From contig NZ_VXJV01000010.1 of NCBI RefSeq assembly GCF_008692785.1, positions 62,001 through 126,000 on the forward strand: a stretch of 64,000 bases of DNA, read 5' to 3'. Shown piece after piece: positions 14,499 through 23,978 of the stretch. Every line of letters begins with the position of its first letter. Position 1 is the first letter of the stretch. The translations under genes were made by a program, and so were the position numbers. The notes beneath the pieces are model-generated. The model was not told the DNA's origin and ran no database searches. It worked only from the letters and a program-made list of their open reading frames with translations. The DNA is from Salmonella enterica subsp. diarizonae. GTDB lineage: Bacteria; Pseudomonadota; Gammaproteobacteria; Enterobacterales; Enterobacteriaceae.

Positions 14499-15228
14499 TC
14501 ACCCGGAAGCCGGGGTTAAGGAACGATTCACGAGGGGTATAGTCCAGCGTTTTTCCCTGCCAGTCGTGAACGTGCGCCCCGGCTGCAACGGCAATAGCAT
14601 GGCCTGCGGCAGTGTCCCAGACGCTGGTCGGCCCAAATCTGGGGTAAAGCTGCGCCTGGCCTTCCGCCACCAGACAGAATTTCAGCGAGGAACCAATAGA
14701 GGTTGTCTGATGTTCGCCAAGCTGTTGGAGATATTCGGTGAGTTCATCATCCGTATGCGAACGGCTAATCACTACCAGCGGCGGGCGGGCATCCCGGACC
14801 TGAATCTGCTTACGCACCCCGCACTCCTCTTTCCAGGCCTTACCCTCCGCCGCGTAGTACATCACTTTCAGCACCGGCGCATAGACAACGCCCAACACCG
14901 GCTTGCCCTGCTCAATCAGCGCAATATTGACCGTAAATTCTCCATTACGCTTGATGAATTCTTTGGTGCCGTCGAGCGGATCGACCAGCCAGTAACGCTG
15001 CCAGTGCTGGCGCACTTCCCAGGCGGGCGGATCTTCTTCTGAAAGCACAGGAATATCCGGCGTGAGCGTACGTAACCCTTCGAGAATCACGGTATGTGCG
15101 GCGATATCCGCCGCAGTGACTGGAGAATCGTCCTGCTTACGGGCGTACTCCATCGGTTTGGCTCCATCATAAACCTGCATAATGGCATCGCCCGCGTTCC
15201 GTGCAAGCTGGCATACTTGTTCTAACAT
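14488..15228 (-). CDS. cysQ: 3'(2'),5'-bisphosphate nucleotidase CysQ
   Basis: Removes the 3'-phosphate of PAP (and PAPS), preventing PAP accumulation during sulfate assimilation; PAP also inhibits oligoribonuclease. The 246-residue IMPase-family protein shows the Mg-binding motifs SEED (63-66) and [10 protein letters not shown] with Asp83 and Asp86, and the C-terminal WDTAAGHAI. Start ATG at 15228, preceded by AAAGAGGTGGAGA. Divergent from cpdB across about 270 bp that contain the promoters. Both genes act on nucleotide phosphates. Confidence 0.98.
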   Translation of the reverse strand: MLEQVCQLARNAGDAIMQVYDGAKPMEYARKQDDSPVTAADIAAHTVILEGLRTLTPDIPVLSEEDPPAWEVRQHWQRYWLVDPLDGTKEFIKRNGEFTVNIALIEQGKPVLGVVYAPVLKVMYYAAEGKAWKEECGVRKQIQVRDARPPLVVISRSHTDDELTEYLQQLGEHQTTSIGSSLKFCLVAEGQAQLYPRFGPTSVWDTAAGHAIAVAAGAHVHDWQGKTLDYTPRESFLNPGFRVTIY

Positions 15229-15496
15229 TCTCCACCTCTTTATGGCAGGGGCGTTAACTCGTTGTTTTACTTATACCCGATCGTTAAGGGTTCCGCCAAC
15301 TGTGATACCGTCTGCGGTTTTGATAATACCTTTCATGGCATGATTCACCATTCTGTGAACAATCGCAAAAAATCGGCCGGATGGGACGGTCTCGCCTTCT
15401 CCTGGCGACGGTCAGAGCGATTATCGGGTTTCACTGTTTGTCATCGCTATTTTTCACTATCCGGCTTTTGTATTGCGTTCTTAAAAGGTGCCTCTG

Positions 15497-17440
15497 ATGA
15501 TTAAGTTTAGTGCAACGCTTCTGGCTACGCTGATCGCCGCCAGCGTGAATGCGGCCACCGTCGATCTCCGTATCATGGAAACTACTGATTTACATAGCAA
15601 CATGATGGATTTCGATTATTACAAGGATACCGCAACCGAAAAATTCGGATTGGTACGTACCGCAAGTTTGATTAATGCCGCCCGAAATGAAGTCAAAAAC
15701 AGTGTGCTGGTGGATAACGGCGACCTGATTCAGGGGAGCCCACTGGGCGATTATATGGCGGCAAAAGGACTCAAAGAAGGCGATATTCACCCGGTCTATA
15801 AAGCGCTCAATACTCTGGATTACGCGGTTGGAAACCTCGGCAACCATGAGTTTAATTATGGTCTGGACTATCTGCATAACGCGCTGGCCGGCGCGAAATT
15901 CCCTTACGTTAACGCCAATATTATCGACGTTAAAACCCAAAAGCCGCTCTTTACGCCTTATCTGATTAAAGAGACGAACGTTATTGATAAAGACGGCAAC
16001 CCGCAAACCGTGAAAATCGGCTATATCGGCTTTGTGCCGCCGCAAATCATGATCTGGGATAAAGCGAATCTGAGCGGAAAAGTCACCGTAAATGACATCA
16101 CGGAAACCGCCAGGAAATATGTGCCCGAAATGCGCGAGAAAGGTGCTGATATAGTGGTAGTAATTGCTCACTCTGGCCTTTCTGCCGATCCGTACCACAG
16201 CATGGCGGAAAACTCGGTTTATTACCTCAGTGAAGTTCCCGGCGTCGACGCTATTATGTTTGGCCACGCCCACGCCGTCTTCCCCGGTAAAGATTTTGCC
16301 GACATCAAAGGCGCGGATATCGCCAAAGGTACGCTTAACGGCATTCCTGCGGTGATGCCTGGCATGTGGGGCGACCATCTGGGAGTGGTCGATTTGGTGC
16401 TCAATAACGACAGCGGCAAATGGCAGGTTACGCAGGCGAAAGCGGAAGCGCGGCCCATTTACGACGCCGCCGCTAAAAAGTCGCTGGCGGCGGAAGACAG
16501 TAAGCTGGTCGGTATTCTGAAAGCCGACCACGATGCCACCCGCGAGTTTGTCAGCAAGCCCATTGGTAAATCCGCCGATAACATGTACAGCTATCTTGCT
16601 CTGGTGCAGGACGATCCTACCGTACAGGTGGTGAATAACGCGCAAAAAGCGTATGTGGAACACTTTATTCAGGGCGATCCGGATCTGGCGAAACTGCCGG
16701 TGCTTTCCGCCGCCGCGCCGTTTAAAGTCGGGGGGCGTAAGAACGATCCCGCCAGCTTTGTCGAAGTGGAAAAAGGCCAGTTGACCTTCCGTAACGCCGC
16801 CGATCTTTATCTCTATCCGAATACGCTGGTGGTGGTGAAAGCCAGCGGCAAGGAGGTAAAAGAGTGGCTGGAATGTTCTGCCGGACAGTTTAATCAGATT
16901 GATATTCACAGCAACAAACCGCAATCATTGATCAATTGGGATGGCTTTCGCACCTATAATTTCGATGTCATTGACGGCGTGAATTATCAAATCGATGTGT
17001 CACAGCCCGCCCGCTATGATGGCGAATGCCAGATGGTGAATCCGCAGGCGGAGCGTATTAAAAACCTGACCTTTAACGGTAAGCCTGTCGACCCGAGCGC
17101 TACGTTCCTGGTCGCCACGAATAACTATCGCGCTTACGGCGGCAAGTTTGCCGGCACTGGCGACAGCCATATCGCCTTTGCGTCTCCGGATGAAAATCGC
17201 GCCGTGCTGGCGGCATGGATTGGCGCAGAGTCAAAACGCGCAGGCGAAATCCATCCGGCGGCGGATAATAACTGGCGTCTGGCACCAATCCACAGCGATA
17301 CGACGCTGGATATCCGCTTTGAAACATCGCCAGGCGATAAAGCCGCTGCCTTCATTAAAGAGAAAGGGCAGTATCCGATGAATAAGGTTGCTGTCGATGA
17401 TATCGGTTTTGCCATTTATCAGGTGGATTTGAGCAAGTAA
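15497..17440 (+). CDS. cpdB: 2',3'-cyclic-nucleotide 2'-phosphodiesterase / 3'-nucleotidase
   Basis: Periplasmic bifunctional enzyme that lets cells use 2',3'-cyclic and 3'-nucleotides. It has 647 residues: a signal peptide of 19 residues ending VNA-A, then a calcineurin-like metallophosphatase domain with [25 protein letters not shown] and GHAHAVFPG, then a 5'-nucleotidase C-terminal domain. Start at ATG 15497 with AAAAGG upstream gives [12 protein letters not shown]. An earlier in-frame GTG (15488) would add three residues. Confidence 0.98.
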   Translation: MIKFSATLLATLIAASVNAATVDLRIMETTDLHSNMMDFDYYKDTATEKFGLVRTASLINAARNEVKNSVLVDNGDLIQGSPLGDYMAAKGLKEGDIHPVYKALNTLDYAVGNLGNHEFNYGLDYLHNALAGAKFPYVNANIIDVKTQKPLFTPYLIKETNVIDKDGNPQTVKIGYIGFVPPQIMIWDKANLSGKVTVNDITETARKYVPEMREKGADIVVVIAHSGLSADPYHSMAENSVYYLSEVPGVDAIMFGHAHAVFPGKDFADIKGADIAKGTLNGIPAVMPGMWGDHLGVVDLVLNNDSGKWQVTQAKAEARPIYDAAAKKSLAAEDSKLVGILKADHDATREFVSKPIGKSADNMYSYLALVQDDPTVQVVNNAQKAYVEHFIQGDPDLAKLPVLSAAAPFKVGGRKNDPASFVEVEKGQLTFRNAADLYLYPNTLVVVKASGKEVKEWLECSAGQFNQIDIHSNKPQSLINWDGFRTYNFDVIDGVNYQIDVSQPARYDGECQMVNPQAERIKNLTFNGKPVDPSATFLVATNNYRAYGGKFAGTGDSHIAFASPDENRAVLAAWIGAESKRAGEIHPAADNNWRLAPIHSDTTLDIRFETSPGDKAAAFIKEKGQYPMNKVAVDDIGFAIYQVDLSK

Positions 17441-17458
17441 CGTTAGTACCGTATGGCG

Positions 17459-17499
17459 CCGCGTTTATTCGGCCTGACTGGCAGGCCGAATAAAGCGCT
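17459..17499. terminator. Long inverted repeat between cpdB and ytfH
   Basis: GCGTTTATTCGGCCTG and CAGGCCGAATAAAGCGC form a near-perfect 15-bp stem with a short ACTGG loop between two convergent genes. No T-run follows, so it is a bidirectional 3'-end hairpin rather than a canonical terminator. Confidence 0.65.
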
Positions 17500-17884
17500 A
17501 GCCGCCATCTGATATACGCTCCCGCTGCGCCAATACCTGCGACAAATTCAGTTCTATCCAGTCTGCCAGCGCGGCGACTTTATCGCTCACCTGCTCGCCA
17601 AGCGGCGTCAGGCTGTACTCCACATGCGGCGGAACAACGGGATATGACACCCGGTTGAGAAATCCGTCCTGTTCAAGCGCCTGTAACGACTGCGCCAGCA
17701 TCTTTTCACTCACGCCTCCCATCTTGCGGCGCAGGTCGCTAAAACGGTGTGTACCGTCGCGTAACGCCACCAGGATCAGCACGCCCCAGCGACTGGTGAC
17801 ATGTTTTAACACCTCGCGGGACGGGCACTGTTCAGCAAAGAGATTGCCTTCACGCAACTGCCGGGAAAGAGAATGAGCATGCAT
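17498..17884 (-). CDS. ytfH: HxlR-family transcriptional regulator YtfH
   Basis: 128-residue winged-helix regulator. The HxlR domain (about 20-110) includes CPSREVLKHVTSRWGVLILV, the recognition region FSDLRRKMGGVSEKMLAQSL, and the wing VPPHVEYSLTPLG. A single Cys near residue 19, before the helix, is a common redox or electrophile sensor position in this family. It diverges from qorB (quinone/NAD(P)H-type reductase) with an 87-bp gap holding a perfect palindrome, so it probably controls qorB and itself. Confidence 0.93.
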   Translation of the reverse strand: MHAHSLSRQLREGNLFAEQCPSREVLKHVTSRWGVLILVALRDGTHRFSDLRRKMGGVSEKMLAQSLQALEQDGFLNRVSYPVVPPHVEYSLTPLGEQVSDKVAALADWIELNLSQVLAQRERISDGG

Positions 17885-17906
17885 TAATACTTACCTTTTT
17901 GTACGT

Positions 17907-17923
17907 ACTTACTAAAAGTAAGT
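17907..17923. promoter_or_regulatory. Probable YtfH (HxlR) operator
   Basis: ACTTACT-AAA-AGTAAGT is a perfect 7-bp inverted repeat in the ytfH-qorB intergenic region. An additional ACTTAC-like half site lies upstream at 17889-17894. HxlR regulators usually bind such dyads between divergent genes. Confidence 0.6.
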
Positions 17924-17971
17924 TTAGGTGGTAGCGTAATAAAACACAAGACCAATACTGAGGAGTTCACC

Positions 17972-18821
17972 ATGATTGCTATCACCGGCGCAACGGGCCA
18001 ACTGGGCCAACACGTTATTGAAAACCTGCTAAAAACGACGCCCGCCAGTCACCTCGTCGCGATTGTCCGTAACCCGAAAAAAGCCGCCCCGCTCAGTCAG
18101 CGCGGGATCGCCGTTCGCCTGGCGGATTACGCTAACGAAGCTGCACTGACCACCGCCTTACAGGGCGTTGATAAACTGCTGCTCATTTCATCCAGCGAAG
18201 TAGGACAACGCACCGCGCAGCATCGCAACGTCATTCAGGCCGCCATTACCGCGAAGGTGAAATTCATCGCCTATACCAGCCTGCTACATGCGGATAAATC
18301 GCCACTGGCGCTCGCTGATGAACATATTGAAACTGAAAAGATGCTGGCTGAGTCAGGTATTCCTCACACGCTATTACGTAACGGCTGGTATACGGAAAAC
18401 TATCTGGCGAGCGTCCCTGCCGCGCTGAAGCATGGCGTCTTTATTGGCGCGGCGGGAGAAGGGAAAATCGCCTCCGCAATGCGCGCTGACTATGCCGCCG
18501 CCGCCGCGCGCGTCATCAGTGAAGAGGGTCACGCCGGGAATGTTTACGAGCTGGCAGGTGATGACGCCTGGACATTAAGCCAGTTGGTGGATGAACTTAC
18601 TCATCAGAGCGGAAAAAAAAATCGTCTACCAGAACCTGAGCGAAGTCGATTTTGCCGCCGCGCTGAAAGGCGCAGGCCTGCCTGACGGACTGGCGGATAT
18701 GTTGGCTAATTCTGACGTTGGCGCAGCGAAAGGCGGCCTGTTTGATGACAGCCATACGTTGCGTAAACTCATTGGTCGCCCGACGACGATGCTCACAGAA
18801 AGCCTTCGCTCCGTATTGTAA
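17972..18821 (+). pseudogene. qorB: qorB, NAD(P)H:quinone oxidoreductase 2, frameshifted in a nine-A run
   Basis: NmrA-like Rossmann-fold protein (ITGATGQLGQHV at residues 3-14) related to E. coli QorB (formerly YtfG). The first frame runs to a stop at 18685 but loses family similarity after LTHQSGKK. The second frame continues as IVYQNLSEVDFAAALKGAGL through SLRSVL to a stop at 18821. One A too many in the run at 18613-18621 (nine A; eight would keep frame) explains the break. Without it the protein would be about 282 residues, the normal length. Start at 17972 follows TGAGGAGTTCACC. It could be a recent pseudogene, a slippage-expressed gene or a sequencing error. Confidence 0.88.
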
Positions 18822-18901
18822 GTGTTAAAATTTAGTTAATTTATGTAGCATCCTCATAGACCTTCTCTGATAATGACGGAACGGTTTATGAGGAGAATCT
18901 G

Positions 18902-19867
18902 ATGATTAGCGGCGTACTGTACGCCCTGCTGGCAGGGCTAATGTGGGGATTGATTTTCGTCGGCCCGTTAATCGTGCCGGATTACCCGGCCCTCTTACAG
19001 TCAATGGGACGCTATCTGGCGCTGGGGCTGATTGCCCTGCCGGTTGCCTGGTTAGGCCGCACGCGGTTACGCCAGTTGACGCGCAAAGACTGGTCCACCG
19101 CCCTGTCACTGACTCTGATGGGCAACCTGATCTATTACACCTGCCTCGCCAGCGCCATTCAGCGAACCGGCGCGCCAGTTTCGACGATGATCATCGGGAC
19201 GCTACCGGTCGTCATTCCGGTTTTCGCTAACGTTCTCTATAGCCAACGGGACGGCAGATTATCCTGGCTGCGCTTAGCGCCCGCGCTGGCGCTTATCGGT
19301 TTTGGCCTGCTGTGCGTCAATATTGCTGAACTTAGTCAAGGATTATCCGATGTTAGCGGCTGGCGCTATGGTTCAGGTATTGTGCTGGCGCTGATTTCTG
19401 TAGCGTGCTGGGCATGGTATGCGCTGCGCAACGCTCGCTGGCTACGGGAAAATCCCGACAAACATCCCATGATGTGGGCAACGGCGCAGGCGCTGGTCAC
19501 GCTGCCAGTCTCGTTAATCGGCTATGCGGCGGTTTGTCTGTGGCTGAGTATCCAGAAACCGACGTTTGCCCTGCCCTTTGGCCCACATCCCGCGCTGTTT
19601 ATCGGTCTGATGATCGCCATCGCGGTGCTATGTTCCTGGGTGGGCGCGCTGTGCTGGAATATCGCCAGCCAAAAATTGCCAACCGTTATTTTAGGGCCGC
19701 TGATTGTTTTTGAGACGCTGGCGGGACTGCTCTATACCTTCATTCTACGCCAGGAAATTCCGCCATTCCTGACGTTAAGCGGCATTGCGCTCCTGGTGGC
19801 TGGCGTGGTCATCGCCGTGAGAGCGAAACCAGAAAAAGCGACCGTCGTTCCGGTCACGGAACGCTAG
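18902..19867 (+). CDS. ytfF: EamA/DMT-family inner-membrane transporter YtfF
   Basis: Predicted permease of 321 residues with about ten hydrophobic helices in two EamA repeats. Examples are LYALLAGLMWGLIFVGPLIV at the start and LSGIALLVAGVVIAV at the end. Start ATG 18902 follows GAGGAGAATCTG. Substrate unknown. Lies between qorB and ytfE in the same direction but with its own SD and an 80-bp upstream gap. Confidence 0.92.
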   Translation: MISGVLYALLAGLMWGLIFVGPLIVPDYPALLQSMGRYLALGLIALPVAWLGRTRLRQLTRKDWSTALSLTLMGNLIYYTCLASAIQRTGAPVSTMIIGTLPVVIPVFANVLYSQRDGRLSWLRLAPALALIGFGLLCVNIAELSQGLSDVSGWRYGSGIVLALISVACWAWYALRNARWLRENPDKHPMMWATAQALVTLPVSLIGYAAVCLWLSIQKPTFALPFGPHPALFIGLMIAIAVLCSWVGALCWNIASQKLPTVILGPLIVFETLAGLLYTFILRQEIPPFLTLSGIALLVAGVVIAVRAKPEKATVVPVTER

Positions 19868-19920
19868 TCTCATGCTGGATTAAATTATACGCACCCCGAA
19901 AGAGTTATAGCCACGCCTTA

Positions 19921-19944
19921 AAGATGCATTTAAAATACAACTTA
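19921..19944 (+). promoter_or_regulatory. NsrR operator upstream of ytfE
   Basis: The left half AAGATGCATTT and the right half AAAATACAACTTA form the imperfect dyad recognised by the nitric-oxide-sensing repressor NsrR. It ends 25 bp before the ytfE ATG. ytfE is a classic NsrR target, and nsrR itself is in this window at 42969. Confidence 0.85.
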
Positions 19945-19969
19945 TGTTATTGCAAATGAGGTAACGGCT

Positions 19970-20632
19970 ATGGCTTATCGCGATCAACCTTTAGGCGAAC
20001 TGGCGCTTTCTATTCCCCGCGCATCGGCGCTGTTTCGCCAGTACGATATGGATTACTGCTGCGGCGGAAAACAGACGCTGGCGCGCGCCGCCGCGCGTCA
20101 CGACGTCGATATTAACATCATTGAAGCGCAACTCGCGCAGTTGGCTGAACAGCCCATCGAAAAAGACTGGCGCGCCGTTCCGCTGGCGGACATTATTGAC
20201 CATATCGTTGTGCGTTATCATGACCGACATCGCGAACAACTGCCGGAGCTTATCCTGCAGGCAACCAAAGTGGAACGCGTTCACGCGGATAAGCCAAACG
20301 TCCCACGCGGTCTGACAAAATATCTCACCGCGCTGCATGAAGAGCTTTCCAGCCATATGATGAAAGAAGAACAGATCCTGTTCCCGATGATACAACAGGG
20401 TATGGGTCGCCAGGCAACGGGCCCGATAAGCGTAATGGAAAGCGAGCATGACGAGGCGGGAGAGCTGGTGGACGTCATCAAACATGTCACCCAAAATGTG
20501 ACGCCGCCGCCGGAAGCCTGCACCACCTGGAAAGCGATGTATAACGGTATTAATGAGATGATTGATGATTTGATGGAGCACATCAGTCTGGAGAATAACG
20601 TGCTGTTCCCACGCGCGCTGGCCGGGGAATAA
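19970..20632 (+). CDS. ytfE: Iron-sulfur cluster repair protein YtfE (RIC)
   Basis: Di-iron protein that repairs nitrosatively or oxidatively damaged Fe-S clusters. It has 220 residues. An N-terminal ScdA-like part carries the Cys pair in YCCGGKQTL (Cys30/Cys31). A hemerythrin-like four-helix bundle supplies iron ligands in [28 protein letters not shown] and HISLENN. Expression is expected to be NO-induced through the NsrR site just upstream. Single-gene unit followed by a REP cluster. Confidence 0.98.
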   Translation: MAYRDQPLGELALSIPRASALFRQYDMDYCCGGKQTLARAAARHDVDINIIEAQLAQLAEQPIEKDWRAVPLADIIDHIVVRYHDRHREQLPELILQATKVERVHADKPNVPRGLTKYLTALHEELSSHMMKEEQILFPMIQQGMGRQATGPISVMESEHDEAGELVDVIKHVTQNVTPPPEACTTWKAMYNGINEMIDDLMEHISLENNVLFPRALAGE

Positions 20633-20633
20633 T

Positions 20634-20742
20634 CGCCAGCGCCACCGGGCATTTTACCGGATGGCGGCAGTGAACTACGCCTTATCCGGCCTACAAATCA
20701 ACGCTACGCTGTAAGCCCGGTAAGCGCCAGCGCCACCGGGCA
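20634..20742. repeat. REP/BIME cluster between ytfE and cycA
   Basis: Three REP-like units: CGCCAGCGCCACCGGGC, then ACCGGATGGCGGCAG with CTTATCCGGCCTACAA, then AAGCCCGGTAAGCGCCAGCG with CCACCGGGC, arranged between convergent gene ends. Confidence 0.85.
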
Positions 20743-20748
20743 AAACAA

Positions 20749-22158
20749 TTAACGCATTCCCGCCATCCGTTTCTTACCTATCAACAGCCAGCCCAGACCC
20801 AACGCAATAAACCACAGCGGCGTCACGATCAGCGCCTGACGCGTATCGTCTTCCAGCGTCAGCAATACCAGCACGAACGCAAAGAACGCCATGCAGACCC
20901 AGCACATCAGCTTACCGAGCGGCATCTTATAGATGGATTTTTCATGCAGGTGAGGACGCTGTTTGCGGTACACCAGGTATGAACACAGAATGATGGTCCA
21001 GACAAACATAAACAGAATGGCCGAAACCGTAGTGATCATGGTGAATGCGCCAATCACGCTCGGGTTGACCATCAGCATAACCACGCCGCCCAGCAGGCAG
21101 ATACACGAGAAGGTTAGTCCTTTCGCCGGTACTGCGCGTTTTGACAGTTTAGCGAATGCTTTTGGCGCCACGCCTTCTTGCGCCAGACCAAACAGCATAC
21201 GACTGGTCGAGAAGACGCCGCTGTTGGCGGAAGACGCCGCCGAGGTCAACACGACAAAGTTGATCACGCTCGCGGCAGCAGGCAGGCCCACCAGCACAAA
21301 CAGCTCAACAAACGGGCTCTTATCCGGCACCACGGAACTCCACGGCGTCACCGACATAATAACAATCAGCGCAAAGACGTAGAACATAATGATACGGATC
21401 GGTATCGAGTTAATCGCGCGCGGCAGCGATTTTTCCGGATCTTTGGTTTCTGCGGCGGTGGTGCCGACCAGTTCAATCCCTACGAAGGCGAACACCGCAA
21501 TCTGGAAACCGGCAAAGAACCCGCTAATACCTTTCGGGAACCAGCCGCCGTCATTCCACAGATGCGCGAAAGACGCTTCAACGCCGGTTGGCGATTTAAA
21601 GTGCATCGCAATCATGACCAGCCCGACCACAATCAACGCCACGATGGCGACGATTTTGACCATAGCAAACCAAAATTCCATTTCACCAAACATTTTAACG
21701 GTGGCGAGGTTGAGGCTTAGCAGCAGGATCACTATCACCAGCGAGGCCACCCAATCGGAAAGGCCAGGGAACCAGAACTGCGCGTAGGCGGTAATCGCCA
21801 CTACGTCAGCCATACCGGTCACTACCCAGCAAAACCAGTACGTCCAGCCGGTGAAATATCCCGCCCAGGGACCAAGCAGGTCGGAAGCAAAATCACTAAA
21901 TGATTTGTATTCCAGATTCGAGAGCAGCAACTCCCCCATGGCGCGCATCACGAAGAAAAGCATAAAACCGATGATCATATACACAAAAATGATCGACGGT
22001 CCGGCGAGACTGATCGTTTTACCCGATCCCATAAACAGACCGGTACCAATAGCGCCGCCGATGGCGATAAGCTGTATATGACGGTTTGTAAGATTGCGCC
22101 GTAGCGACTGTTCAGCCGGAGCCTGTTCGTCGGCTGCGACTTTTACCTGATCTACCAT
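20749..22158 (-). CDS. cycA: D-serine/D-alanine/glycine transporter
   Basis: Proton-coupled amino-acid permease of the APC superfamily (AAT family), 469 residues, twelve predicted membrane helices. The family N-terminal signature is present as GGAIGTGLFMGSGKTI at about 34-49. Imports glycine, D-Ala, D-Ser and cycloserine. In enterics its mRNA is repressed by the GcvB small RNA near the ribosome site; I did not verify that pairing here. The 294 bp upstream (22159-22452) are AT-rich and hold the promoter and one REP unit, no gene. Confidence 0.98.
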   Translation of the reverse strand: MVDQVKVAADEQAPAEQSLRRNLTNRHIQLIAIGGAIGTGLFMGSGKTISLAGPSIIFVYMIIGFMLFFVMRAMGELLLSNLEYKSFSDFASDLLGPWAGYFTGWTYWFCWVVTGMADVVAITAYAQFWFPGLSDWVASLVIVILLLSLNLATVKMFGEMEFWFAMVKIVAIVALIVVGLVMIAMHFKSPTGVEASFAHLWNDGGWFPKGISGFFAGFQIAVFAFVGIELVGTTAAETKDPEKSLPRAINSIPIRIIMFYVFALIVIMSVTPWSSVVPDKSPFVELFVLVGLPAAASVINFVVLTSAASSANSGVFSTSRMLFGLAQEGVAPKAFAKLSKRAVPAKGLTFSCICLLGGVVMLMVNPSVIGAFTMITTVSAILFMFVWTIILCSYLVYRKQRPHLHEKSIYKMPLGKLMCWVCMAFFAFVLVLLTLEDDTRQALIVTPLWFIALGLGWLLIGKKRMAGMR

Positions 22159-22409
22159 GTTTTTTCTTCCTGTACCTGTCTGTGTTGTGCGGGCTCTACG
22201 GCCTTTGGTCTATGATACGACGATCCTGTTATCAGGACTCATCGATATTAGGTAAGAATCGGCGGGATGAATACTAAGATTTAAATATAATGTTAATTTT
22301 ATGTTTAAAGTGAGTGTTATATCACTTTGATAATGCGAATTATCTCACAAAAATACACGTAGCGATTCCATTTGCAAAATAAAATATCGACATCTACTGA
22401 ATTCAAGGA

Positions 22410-22440
22410 TTGCCGGATGGCGGCTTCGCCTTATCCGGCA
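22410..22440. repeat. REP element upstream of fklB 3' end
   Basis: TTGCCGGATGGCGGCTTCGC followed by CTTATCCGGCA, a single complete REP palindrome immediately downstream of fklB. Confidence 0.85.
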
Positions 22441-22452
22441 AATCCACGGCGC

Positions 22453-23073
22453 TTACAGGATTTCCAGCAACTCTACCTCAAACACCAGGGTACTGAATGG
22501 CGGAATAGATGCCCCGGCCCCACGCTCACCATAGGCTAGCTCCTGTGGTATAGTCAGCTCCCATTTGGAACCTACTGGCATCAGAGTCAGCGCTTCAATC
22601 CAGCCGGCGATCACGCCATTTACCGGAAATTCAGCCGGTTCGCCGCGTGCGACGGAGCTGTCAAATACGGTGCCATCAATAAGCTTACCAGTATAATGCA
22701 CTCGTACGCGGTCGGTACGCGCTGGAATCGCACCTTCGCCTTGCGTCAGAACGCGGAACTGCAAACCGGATTCAGTACTGTTCACACCGTCTTTTTCGCG
22801 GTTTTCTTCCAGATATTTCACGCCCTCGGCCGCCATCGCTTTAAAACGCTCACGACGCACCGCGTCCGCACGTTCATGAATTTCACGCAGCGCACGATGC
22901 ACCACATCAACAGGAACCGCCGGCTGTTTACCTTCCAGCGCATCAGCAATGCCTGCAACCAGCGCTTCAGGCAACAGTCCTTCAAGACCGGATTCGCTGA
23001 GCTGCTGCCCTACCTGCAAACCAATGCCGTAGCTCGCTTGCGCTTCGATAGTGTCAAAATTCGGGGTGGCCAT
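22453..23073 (-). CDS. fklB: FKBP-type peptidyl-prolyl isomerase FklB (FKBP22)
   Basis: Dimeric prolyl isomerase/chaperone, 206 residues from ATG 23073. The N-terminal helical dimerisation domain (about 1-100, [16 protein letters not shown]) is followed by the FKBP catalytic domain (about 115-206) with [16 protein letters not shown] and [16 protein letters not shown]. Start follows AAGGAAAAATA; an upstream extension of eight codons has no homology. No signal peptide, so cytoplasmic as in E. coli. Confidence 0.97.
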   Translation of the reverse strand: MATPNFDTIEAQASYGIGLQVGQQLSESGLEGLLPEALVAGIADALEGKQPAVPVDVVHRALREIHERADAVRRERFKAMAAEGVKYLEENREKDGVNSTESGLQFRVLTQGEGAIPARTDRVRVHYTGKLIDGTVFDSSVARGEPAEFPVNGVIAGWIEALTLMPVGSKWELTIPQELAYGERGAGASIPPFSTLVFEVELLEIL

Positions 23074-23293
23074 TATTTTTCCTTCATCGGATATCAAAAA
23101 AAGTAGCGGGCAGCATAACAGCCACGCTTCTTCTGGTAAAACTTTGTCTCAGGGAGGATGACAAATCGCAGGGAAAAAGAAACAATAGATTATCCGTATT
23201 GACGTCACGAAAGCGGATAGCACTACCAGTATCATAGCGTTAGCCATCTATACTCTATGATTAAGGAACGAGATGCGGAGCAGGAGGTAAACC

Positions 23294-23929
23294 ATGCCCG
23301 GGCGCTTTGAACTAAAACCAACCCTGGCGAAAATCTGGCACGCGCCGGATAATTTTCGCCTCATGGAGCCACTGCCGCCGATGCATCGTCGTGGCATTAT
23401 CATTGCCGCTATCGTGCTGGTGATTGGTTTCCTGCTGCCCGCCAGCGAGACCAGCGACGCGCCTGTGGTCACGCGGGAAGCGCAATTGGATCTGCAATCG
23501 CCCTCCCGGGCGCCTGACGAAGCGCAGATTCAGGCGCAACTGGTCGCACCGCAAAACGATCCGGATCAGGTGGCGCCCGTTGCGCCTGAACCTATCCAGG
23601 AAGGCCAACCGGAAGAACCAGGCCAAGCGCAAACTCAGCCTTTCCAGCAGGATAGCGGCATCGGTCAACAGTGGCGCTCGTACCGGGTGGAACCGGGTAA
23701 AACTCTGGCGCAACTGTTCCGCGATCACGGATTGCCCCCGACAGACGTTTATGCAATGGCGCAGGTAGAAGGCGCTGGCAAGCCGCTGAGTAATCTCAAA
23801 AATGGTCAAATGATTAAAATTCGCCAGAATACCAGCGGCGTGGTGACAGGTTTAACGATAGATGGCGATAATGGTCAGCAGGTGCTGTTTACGCGTCAGC
23901 CTGACGGCAGTTTTATTCGCGCACAGTAA
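23294..23929 (+). CDS. ytfB: YtfB, OapA-domain cell-division-associated protein
   Basis: 211 residues. A basic cytoplasmic N-terminus precedes one TM helix (about 34-50, IIIAAIVLVIGFLLP). A long Pro/Gln/Glu-rich periplasmic linker follows (about 55-118), then a C-terminal OapA/LysM-like domain (about 120-211, YRVEPGKTLAQLFRDHG). The E. coli protein binds glycans and localises to the septum. Start at 23294 follows GAGGTAAACC. Divergent from fklB. Confidence 0.92.
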   Translation: MPGRFELKPTLAKIWHAPDNFRLMEPLPPMHRRGIIIAAIVLVIGFLLPASETSDAPVVTREAQLDLQSPSRAPDEAQIQAQLVAPQNDPDQVAPVAPEPIQEGQPEEPGQAQTQPFQQDSGIGQQWRSYRVEPGKTLAQLFRDHGLPPTDVYAMAQVEGAGKPLSNLKNGQMIKIRQNTSGVVTGLTIDGDNGQQVLFTRQPDGSFIRAQ

Positions 23930-23978
23930 CGCCGGCTGCGCCTTACCCCACCTACACCGCATTCGTTCAGGTGAAGCA

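Noticed and set aside
15590-16924. 444-codon minus-strand open frame
   Set aside because: Antisense to cpdB. GC-rich third positions produce long shadow frames; the translation is His/Arg-rich without domains.
20634-20742. Possible IS or transposon end between ytfE and cycA
   Set aside because: The repeated GCCGGATGG/CTTATCCGGC units are REP palindromes; there is no transposase gene or target duplication.
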